Source: Pseudogulbenkiania ferrooxidans 2002
GTDB lineage: Bacteria; Pseudomonadota; Gammaproteobacteria; Burkholderiales; Chromobacteriaceae
DNA: 64,000 bases
Assembly (NCBI RefSeq): GCF_000174355.1
Contig: NZ_ACIS01000003.1
Coordinates: 186,001 to 250,000 of the forward strand
Reading direction: 5' to 3'
Both the position numbers and the translations under genes were made by a program. Shown here piece after piece: positions 57,989-64,000 of this stretch. The notes beneath the pieces were generated by a model. That model was given only the letters and a program-made list of their open reading frames with translations, was not told the DNA's origin and searched no databases. The first letter of the stretch is position 1, and each line of letters starts with the position of its first letter.

Positions 57989-59038
57989 ATGACACCATCC
58001 AGCTTTGCCGGACTCGAACTGCTCGACACCCCGGTGCTGATCGTGCGGACCGACGGTTCGCTCGACTACGTCAATCCCGCCAGTGAAAACCTGTTGGCAC
58101 TGGGACGGCGCGAACTGCTGCGCCATCAACTGACCGGACTGTTCCAAAACAGTGCAGCGCTGAAGCAGGCGCTGGATACCGCGTTCAAGAACAACGTCAG
58201 TTTCATCGAACACGACCTCGAACTGAAACTGCTGCACAACGAGCAGCCGCTGCACGTCGCCCTGTCGATCACGCCGATCGACAACGACGGTTCGCGCGCG
58301 CTGGTGGAGCTGCGCCCGCTCGACCAGCAGCTGAAAATCGCCAACGAAGAACGGCTGCTGCTGCAGCAGCAGGCCAACCGCGAACTGATCCGCAACCTGG
58401 CGCACGAGATCAAGAACCCGCTGGGCGGCATCCGCGGCGCGGCGCAACTGCTGGAGCACGAGCTGGGCGAACGCGACGATCTCAAGGAATACACCGAAGT
58501 CATCAAGGAGGAGGCGCTCCGGCTGCAGTCGCTGGTGGACCGCCTGCTGGCGCCGCATCGCCGCCACGTCTCGAGCGAGATCAACATCCACGAGGTGCTG
58601 GAGCGGGTGCGCAGCATCGTGCTGGCCGAATACCCGCAGGGGCTGATCATCTGGCGCGACTACGACATCAGCCTGCCGACGCTGGTGGCGGACAAGGAGC
58701 AGCTGATCCAGGTGGTGCTCAACATCACCCGCAACGCCATCCAGGCGATGAAGGGCAAGGGCGAGATCATCCTGCGCACGCGCGTGGCGCGCCAGGTCAC
58801 GCTGGCGCGCAAGCGCTACACCCTGGCACTGAAATTGCAGATCATCGACAACGGCCCGGGCATTCCGGAAGAGATCCGCGACCACATTTTCTACCCGCTG
58901 GTCACCGGGCGCGCCGAGGGCACCGGCCTCGGCCTGACGCTGGCACAGGCCTTCGTCCACCAGCACGGCGGCAGCATCGAGTTCGAGTCCCGCCCGGGCT
59001 GCACCTGTTTCACCGTGATGCTGCCGCTGGGCACCTAG
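57989..59038 (+). CDS. glnL: Nitrogen regulation sensor kinase NtrB
   Basis: Cytoplasmic histidine kinase of 349 residues. N-terminal PAS domain (about 8-115), phospho-acceptor H139 in NLAHEIKNPLGGIRGAAQLL, then a HATPase_c domain with NITRNAIQAM (N box), DNGPGIPEEI (G1) and GTGLGLTLAQAFV (G2). No membrane segment is present, as in all NtrB. It phosphorylates NtrC, encoded 40 nt downstream. Confidence 0.96.
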   Translation: MTPSSFAGLELLDTPVLIVRTDGSLDYVNPASENLLALGRRELLRHQLTGLFQNSAALKQALDTAFKNNVSFIEHDLELKLLHNEQPLHVALSITPIDNDGSRALVELRPLDQQLKIANEERLLLQQQANRELIRNLAHEIKNPLGGIRGAAQLLEHELGERDDLKEYTEVIKEEALRLQSLVDRLLAPHRRHVSSEINIHEVLERVRSIVLAEYPQGLIIWRDYDISLPTLVADKEQLIQVVLNITRNAIQAMKGKGEIILRTRVARQVTLARKRYTLALKLQIIDNGPGIPEEIRDHIFYPLVTGRAEGTGLGLTLAQAFVHQHGGSIEFESRPGCTCFTVMLPLGT

Positions 59039-59078
59039 CCTGCCGGCAGCACGCGACAAATACACCGAGAGGGACACC

Positions 59079-60542
59079 ATGCATACAAACCCGGTCTGGA
59101 TCATTGACGACGACAAGGCGATCCGCTGGGTCCTGGAAAAGGCCCTGGCACGCGGCGGCATCGGCTTCGAGAGTTTCGCCAGCGCCGACGATGCGCTCAA
59201 CGCGCTGTACGACGCCAGCCCGCGCGTCATCATCAGCGACATCCGCATGCCCGGCACCGACGGGCTGAAGTTCCTGTCCCGGGTCAAGCTGGAACATCCC
59301 GAGATACCGGTCATCATCATGACCGCGCACTCCGACCTCGATTCGGCGGTGGCGGCCTTCCAGGGCGGCGCCTTCGAGTATCTGCCCAAGCCGTTCGACG
59401 TCGACCAGGCCACCGCGCTGATCGAGCGGGCGCTGGCGGAGACGCGCGGCCCCTCCGAGACGCCGAACGGCGAGGAGGAGATGCCGGCCTTGCTGGGCCA
59501 GGCCCCGGCGATGCAGGACGTGTTCCGCGCCATCGGCCGCTTGAGCCAGTCGAGCGTGACGGTGCTGATCACCGGCGAATCTGGCACCGGCAAGGAGCGC
59601 GTGGCCGAGGCGCTGCACCGTCATTCGGTGCGCGCCAGCAAGCCGTTCATCGCGCTCAACACCGCCGCGATCCCGAAAGACCTGCTGGAGTCGGAACTGT
59701 TCGGCCATGAGAAGGGCGCCTTCACCGGCGCGCTGGCGTCGCGCCGCGGCCGCTTCGAGGAGGCCGAGGGCGGCACGCTGTTTCTCGACGAGATCGGCGA
59801 CATGCCGATCGAGCTGCAGACGCGCCTGCTGCGCGTGCTGTCGGACGGGCACTTCTACCGCGTCGGCGGCCACACCCCGATCAAGGCCAACGTGCGCGTG
59901 ATCGCGGCGACGCACCAGAACCTGGAGGAGCGGGTCAAGAGCGGCCAGTTCCGCGAGGACCTGTTCCATCGCCTGAACGTGATCCGCCTGCGCCTGCCGC
60001 CGATGCGCGAGCGCAGCGAGGATATCCCGATCCTGACGCGCTACTTCTTGTTGCGCAGCGCCAAGAACCTGGGGGTGGAGCCAAAGCGCCTGTCGGACGC
60101 GGCGATGGAACTGGTACGCCATTACCCCTTCCCCGGCAACGTGCGCCAGCTGGAAAACCTGTGCCAGTGGATCACGGTGATGGCACCGGGGCAGACGGTG
60201 GAGCTGAGCGACCTGCCGGCCGACATCCGCGACCCGGCGCTGCACCCGGTGCTGGAAGCCGGCGGCGAGGCCGCGGCCGGCCCGGCCACGGTGTTCGGCG
60301 GCGACTGGATGAAGGGCCTGGCCGACGAGGTGGCGCGCCGCCTGCGCGCCGGCGAGATCGGCATCATCGACGACCTGACGCGGCGCTTCGAGGAGACCTG
60401 CATCCGCAGCGGCCTGGCGCACACCGGCGGGCGCAAGGTGGAGGCGGCGCACCTGCTGGGCTGGGGCCGCAACACGCTGACGCGCAAGATCCAGGAGCTG
60501 GGCATGGAAGCGGCACACGGCGAGGAAATGAACCACGGCTGA
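59079..60542 (+). CDS. glnG: Nitrogen regulation response regulator NtrC
   Basis: Sigma-54 activator of 487 residues. Receiver domain with D54 in SDIRMPG and lysine in PKPF. AAA+ domain with Walker A GESGTGKE (166-173) and sigma-54-contact loop GAFTGA (213-218). C-terminal Fis-type HTH ([23 protein letters not shown]). It should act on the glnA promoter seen at 55733. Confidence 0.97.
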   Translation: MHTNPVWIIDDDKAIRWVLEKALARGGIGFESFASADDALNALYDASPRVIISDIRMPGTDGLKFLSRVKLEHPEIPVIIMTAHSDLDSAVAAFQGGAFEYLPKPFDVDQATALIERALAETRGPSETPNGEEEMPALLGQAPAMQDVFRAIGRLSQSSVTVLITGESGTGKERVAEALHRHSVRASKPFIALNTAAIPKDLLESELFGHEKGAFTGALASRRGRFEEAEGGTLFLDEIGDMPIELQTRLLRVLSDGHFYRVGGHTPIKANVRVIAATHQNLEERVKSGQFREDLFHRLNVIRLRLPPMRERSEDIPILTRYFLLRSAKNLGVEPKRLSDAAMELVRHYPFPGNVRQLENLCQWITVMAPGQTVELSDLPADIRDPALHPVLEAGGEAAAGPATVFGGDWMKGLADEVARRLRAGEIGIIDDLTRRFEETCIRSGLAHTGGRKVEAAHLLGWGRNTLTRKIQELGMEAAHGEEMNHG

Positions 60543-60585
60543 GCGCCCTCGCCCATCCCGACCCCGCAATGGGAAGTTTCCCCTC

Positions 60586-60617
60586 ACCGCCCGCCGTCAG
60601 TACCGCGGGCGGTTTTG
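60586..60617. terminator. Terminator between ntrC and metR
   Basis: 9-bp stem accgcccgc/gcgggcggt with a 10-nt loop and TTTTGTTT tail. Confidence 0.85.
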
Positions 60618-60630
60618 TTTGCCAGGCAGA

Positions 60631-61554
60631 CTACAACACCGTCAGCCCCGGTAGCGTGGCGAAGCTGGTTTCGCGCACCGTGGCGAGGAAGTCCTGCATG
60701 TAGGCGCTCTGGGCGTCGTCCTCGCGCAGCGCGGCGTAGAGTTCGCTGTTGAGCCCGGCCGCACCGATCGGCCGCGCCACCACGTAGCCGCGCTCGAGGT
60801 AGGGCTTGACTGCCCAGAACGGCAGCGCCGCCACGCCGCGCCGGCTCGCCACCAGCTGGATGATGGCGATGGTGAGTTCGCTGGTGCGGCGCGCCGGGTT
60901 GACGCCGGCCGGTGCCAGCACCTTGCGCACCAGCTCCAGCATGTCGTCCGGCACCGGGTAGCTGATCAGCGTCTCGCCGGCGAAGTCCGCGGCCGACCAG
61001 CTGCGCCGCTCGGCGAGCGGATGGTCGCGCGCCATGATCACCACCATCTCGTAGGAGAACAGCGGCTGGTGCACGATGCCGGGCTGCGCCTCGGCCTCGG
61101 AGACGATGGCGAGGTCGGCGCGCTGCGTCAGCAGCAAGCCGACCGGGTCGGCATGAAAGCCCGACACGATATCGAGCTCGACCGCCGGCCAGTGCTGGCG
61201 GAAGGTATCCATCGCCGGCATCAGCCAGTCGAAACAGGTGTGGCACTCCACCGCCACGCGCAACTCCCCCGCCTCCCCCTGGCGCAGCCGCATCAGGTCG
61301 CGCTCCGCCGCTGCCACCTTGCCCACCAGCTCGCGCGCCAGCGTAAGCAGCCGCTCGCCGGCCAGGGTGAAGCGCAGCGGCTGGCTCTTGCGCTCGAACA
61401 AGGCCAGGCCGTAGTGCTCCTCCAGCTGCTTCAACTGGTGCGACAGCGCCGACTGCGTCAGGAACACGCGCCGCGCCGCCTGAGACACGCTGCCGGTTTC
61501 GGCCAACGCCAGCAGGGTCTTGAGATGGCGGATTTCCAGGGCACTGTTGTTCAT
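60631..61554 (-). CDS. metR: LysR-family regulator MetR
   Basis: 307 residues. The N-terminal HTH (IRHLKTLLALAETGSVSQAARRVFLTQSALSHQLKQLE) and RKSQPLRFTLAGE match MetR closely, as does the effector domain with ECHTCFDWLMPAM. In E. coli MetR activates metE with homocysteine as co-activator. It is divergent from metE across 270 bp. Confidence 0.95.
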   Translation of the reverse strand: MNNSALEIRHLKTLLALAETGSVSQAARRVFLTQSALSHQLKQLEEHYGLALFERKSQPLRFTLAGERLLTLARELVGKVAAAERDLMRLRQGEAGELRVAVECHTCFDWLMPAMDTFRQHWPAVELDIVSGFHADPVGLLLTQRADLAIVSEAEAQPGIVHQPLFSYEMVVIMARDHPLAERRSWSAADFAGETLISYPVPDDMLELVRKVLAPAGVNPARRTSELTIAIIQLVASRRGVAALPFWAVKPYLERGYVVARPIGAAGLNSELYAALREDDAQSAYMQDFLATVRETSFATLPGLTVL

Positions 61555-61564
61555 GAATGAAATC

Positions 61565-61596
61565 GATACAAAACGTCAAAATAATGAGTTTGTATC
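61565..61596. promoter_or_regulatory. Dyad in the metR-metE intergenic region
   Basis: Perfect arms gatacaaa/tttgtatc with a 16-nt spacer, starting 10 nt from the metR start. It is a candidate MetR site or overlapping promoters. The textbook MetR box TGAA-N5-TTCA was not found intact. Confidence 0.5.
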
Positions 61597-61700
61597 ATAC
61601 AGCAAAACCGCTCATGCTTGGCTCCAACGATTTTCGATTCTGCCTTTGACTTCCCTATCGATGACAAGCCTGCTTCAGTAGGCGAGCGAGCCAAAACAGC

Positions 61701-61818
61701 TTGAGCGTCGCCAGCGCACAGGAACCGGAATGGACAGGTAGTCCATGAGGGTTCCGAGCACTGCCGGCGCTCAAGATGTGAAGGCGCAGCCGCCTAATGG
61801 AGCAGGCTCCACAGGAGC
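61701..61818 (+). promoter_or_regulatory. Structured leader RNA of metE, candidate translational riboswitch
   Basis: A colinear imperfect hairpin spans 61701-61774: ttgagcg/cgctcaa (61701-61707, 61768-61774), gca/tgc (61716-61718, 61762-61764), ggaacc/ggttcc (61721-61726, 61750-61755) and tggac/gtcca (61731-61735, 61741-61745). Then ggcg-cagc-cgcc (61783-61794). Next, tggag (61798-61802) can pair with ctcca (61807-61811), while gctcc (61806-61810) can pair with ggagc (61814-61818), which is the ribosome-binding site. The last two pairings exclude each other. I do not recognise the aptamer. Confidence 0.55.
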
Positions 61819-61824
61819 ATTGCC

Positions 61825-64000
61825 ATGACTACTATCCATCTGCTCGGCTTCCCGCGTATCGGCGCCCGGCGCGAACTGAAGCAACTGCAGGAAAGCTACT
61901 GGCAGCAGGCCATCGACGAGGCCGCCCTGCTCAAGGGCGCGCGCGAGCTGCGCCAGCGCCACTGGCTGCTGCAGAAGGGCGCCGGCGTCGAGCTGGCGCC
62001 GGTCGGCGACTTTGCGCTGTACGACCACGTGCTCGACGCGCAGATCCTGGTGGGCGCCCTGCCCACGCGCTTCGGCTTCGACGCCGCCGCCCTCACCACC
62101 GCGCAGTACTTTGAGCTGGGACGCGGCAACGCCCACCAGCCGGCACTGGAGATGACCAAGTGGTTCGACACCAACTACCACTACCTGGTACCGGAATGGC
62201 ACGCCGGCACGGCGTTTTCGGCCAACCCCGCAGCGCTGCTGGCGCAGCTGGGCGAGGCGCAGGCGCTCGGTCTCAAGGCGAAGCCGGTGCTGCTGGGGCC
62301 GCTGACCCTGTTGTGGCTGGGCAAAGTCAAGGGCGCCGCGTTCGACCGCCTCCGCCTGCTACCGGCGCTGCTCGAATGCTACCGCGAGCTGCTGGCCGCG
62401 CTAGCCGCCGCCGGCGCCGAGTGGGTGCAGCTCGACGAGCCGATCCTGGCGCTCGATCTTCCCCCCGACTGGCTCGCCGCGTTCGCGCCGAGCTATCAAA
62501 GGTTGGCCGAAGCCCCGGTGAAACTGCTGCTGGCGAGCTACTTCGGCAGCGTGGCCGAGCACGCCGATCTGCTGAAAGCCCTGCCGGTGGCCGGGCTGCA
62601 CCTCGACCTGGCTCGCGCCCCGCAGCAGCTCGACGCCTTCCTCGCCGACTGGCCCGCCGACAAGGTGTTGTCCGCCGGGGTGATCGACGGGCGCAACGTG
62701 TGGCGCGCCGACCTCGGCGCCCTGCTGACGCCGCTCGAAGCGGCACGGGCACGACTGGGCGAGCGGCTGTGGCTGGCGCCGAGCTGCTCGCTGCTGCATT
62801 GCCCGGTGGACCTGGCGCAGGAGCTCACCCTCGACGTCGAGGTGAAGACCTGGCTCGCCTTCGCGGTGCAGAAGCTCAACGAGCTGAAGCTGCTGAAGCG
62901 CGGGCTGCGCGACGGCCGCGACGCCATCGCGCCGGAACTGGCCGGCAGCGACCACGCCCAGTCCTCGCGCCGCGCCAGCCCGCGTATCCACCGCCCGACG
63001 GTGCAGGCACGGCTGGCGGCGCTCGCCGGCGGCGGCAGCCAGCGCCACCGCCCTTACCCGCAACGCGCCGCCGCGCAGCGCGCCTGGCTGAACCTGCCCG
63101 TACTGCCCACCACCACCATCGGCTCGTTCCCGCAGACCGCCGCGATCCGCGCCGCGCGCGCCGCCTTCAAGCAAGGCGAGCTGGAGGCCGCCGGCTACGA
63201 CGCGGCGATGCGCCGCGAGATCGAACTCGCCATCCGCCGCCAGGAGGCGCTCGGCCTCGACGTGCTGGTGCACGGCGAAGCGGAGCGCAACGACATGGTG
63301 GAATATTTCGGCGAGCAGCTTTCCGGCTACGCCTTCACCCGCTACGGCTGGGTGCAGAGCTACGGCAGCCGCTGCGTCAAGCCGCCGATCATCTACGGCG
63401 ACGTCGAACGCCCCGCCGCGATGACAGTGCGCTGGGCGGTGTACGCGCAGAGCCTGACCTCGCGTCCGGTCAAGGGCATGCTGACCGGCCCGGTGACGAT
63501 GCTGCAGTGGTCGTTCGTGCGCGACGACCTGCCGCGTAGCGAGGTGTGCCGACAGATCGCGCTGGCCTTGAACGACGAGGTGCTCGAGCTGGAAAACGCC
63601 GGCATCCGCGTGATCCAGATCGACGAGCCGGCCTACCGCGAGGGCCTGCCGCTGAAGCGCGCCGAGTGGCCGGCATACCTGGCCTGGGCCAGTGCGGCGT
63701 TCCGGCTCTGCTGCGCCGGTCTCGACGACGCCACGCAGATCCACACCCACATGTGCTATTCGGAGTTCAACGACATCCTGCCCGCGATCGCCGCGATGGA
63801 CGCCGACGTCATCACCATCGAGACCTCGCGCTCGGACATGGAGCTCTTGAGCGCCTTCGGCGACTTCGCCTACCCCAACGAGATCGGGCCGGGGGTGTAC
63901 GACATCCACAGCCCGCGCGTGCCGGGCGAGCAGGAGATCGAGAATCTGCTGAAGAAGGCGCTGGCCGTGATCCCGGCCGAGCGGCTGTGGGTCAACCCCG
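61825..64000 (+). CDS. metE: Cobalamin-independent methionine synthase, 3' end outside window
   Basis: Transfers the methyl group of methyltetrahydrofolate to homocysteine. 725 codons are visible from [19 protein letters not shown], close to the full length of about 755. [13 protein letters not shown], the linker, and the C-terminal barrel motifs [20 protein letters not shown] and the zinc ligands in THMCYSEF are present. AGGAG lies 7 nt before the ATG. It is controlled by the divergent metR and perhaps by the structured leader. An 11-mer copy lies inside. Confidence 0.96.
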   Translation, partial: MTTIHLLGFPRIGARRELKQLQESYWQQAIDEAALLKGARELRQRHWLLQKGAGVELAPVGDFALYDHVLDAQILVGALPTRFGFDAAALTTAQYFELGRGNAHQPALEMTKWFDTNYHYLVPEWHAGTAFSANPAALLAQLGEAQALGLKAKPVLLGPLTLLWLGKVKGAAFDRLRLLPALLECYRELLAALAAAGAEWVQLDEPILALDLPPDWLAAFAPSYQRLAEAPVKLLLASYFGSVAEHADLLKALPVAGLHLDLARAPQQLDAFLADWPADKVLSAGVIDGRNVWRADLGALLTPLEAARARLGERLWLAPSCSLLHCPVDLAQELTLDVEVKTWLAFAVQKLNELKLLKRGLRDGRDAIAPELAGSDHAQSSRRASPRIHRPTVQARLAALAGGGSQRHRPYPQRAAAQRAWLNLPVLPTTTIGSFPQTAAIRAARAAFKQGELEAAGYDAAMRREIELAIRRQEALGLDVLVHGEAERNDMVEYFGEQLSGYAFTRYGWVQSYGSRCVKPPIIYGDVERPAAMTVRWAVYAQSLTSRPVKGMLTGPVTMLQWSFVRDDLPRSEVCRQIALALNDEVLELENAGIRVIQIDEPAYREGLPLKRAEWPAYLAWASAAFRLCCAGLDDATQIHTHMCYSEFNDILPAIAAMDADVITIETSRSDMELLSAFGDFAYPNEIGPGVYDIHSPRVPGEQEIENLLKKALAVIPAERLWVNP
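62502..62512 (-). repeat. CTTCGGCCAAC dispersed 11-mer, coding copy in metE
   Basis: Exact copy on the minus strand; on the gene strand it encodes part of R-L-A-E-A with TTG leucine. Confidence 0.7.

Noticed and set aside
61610-61824. Cobalamin riboswitch before metE
   Set aside because: The conserved GCCACTG box and the AGGGAA core pattern of that class are not present in the expected order.

Overview
The window is GC-rich, gene-dense chromosomal DNA of a betaproteobacterium, most likely in the order Neisseriales near the Chromobacteriaceae. This placement is inferred from gene order and protein character (glyQ-X-glyS with an adhesin-E-like insert, an RmpM-like OmpA protein, a Zn-less HemB, a CysI/DUF934/FeS-CysH sulfate cluster); no database search was run. 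I see no rRNA, tRNA, CRISPR array, prophage or insertion sequence. Almost everything is core metabolism, and the unusual content lies in non-coding signals.

Layout. 1-3.8 kb: gmhB (cut by the window edge) and the glyQ-X-glyS operon. 4.3-6.7 kb: kbl-tdh threonine catabolism. 6.9-8.3 kb: hemB and an 85-residue acidic membrane protein. 8.4-9.9 kb: a fluoride riboswitch and its CLC-type fluoride exporter. 10.4-11.8 kb: a ProY-type permease. 12-16 kb: grpE-dnaK-dnaJ with sigma-32-type promoters. 16.4-23.2 kb: the glyoxylate shunt (aceA, glcB) around a CAT-type permease and a LysR regulator. 23.5-26.3 kb: a three-gene ABC importer (PF04392 binding protein, permease, ATPase). 26.5-29.6 kb: SIMPL protein, GST, exonuclease, TrxC, DUF2784. 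29.8-32.7 kb: htpG and a periplasmic solute-binding protein. 32.7-38 kb: ribF-ileS-lspA and ispH. 38-43 kb: ompA and the cysHI-DUF934 sulfate cluster divergent from cysB. 43-46 kb: an SDR reductase and a YbiT-type ABC-F protein. 46-50 kb: dapA-bamC, a small repeat lipoprotein, roxA/ycfD, slyD. 50-55.5 kb: mgtE-prmC-PAP2, aroE-mtgA, rhodanese. 55.8-60.5 kb: glnA, a DUF4124 protein and ntrBC. 60.6-64 kb: metR divergent from metE (cut by the window edge).

The most striking signal is a dispersed 11-mer, CTTCGGCCAAC. I counted 18 exact copies by eye. Eight are intergenic or in leaders and trailers; four of those form two inverted pairs that look like terminators. The coding copies lie in several reading frames. 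This is how DNA-uptake sequences of Neisseria and Pasteurellaceae behave, but the word is different from the Neisseria one. Second in interest is a structured leader in front of metE, with mutually exclusive hairpins over the ribosome-binding site. Others are the fluoride riboswitch/exporter pair, three sigma-32-like promoters with identical spacing, a sigma-54 promoter before glnA, and TGCAGTGCA dyads upstream of aceA, the SDR gene and the small lipoprotein.
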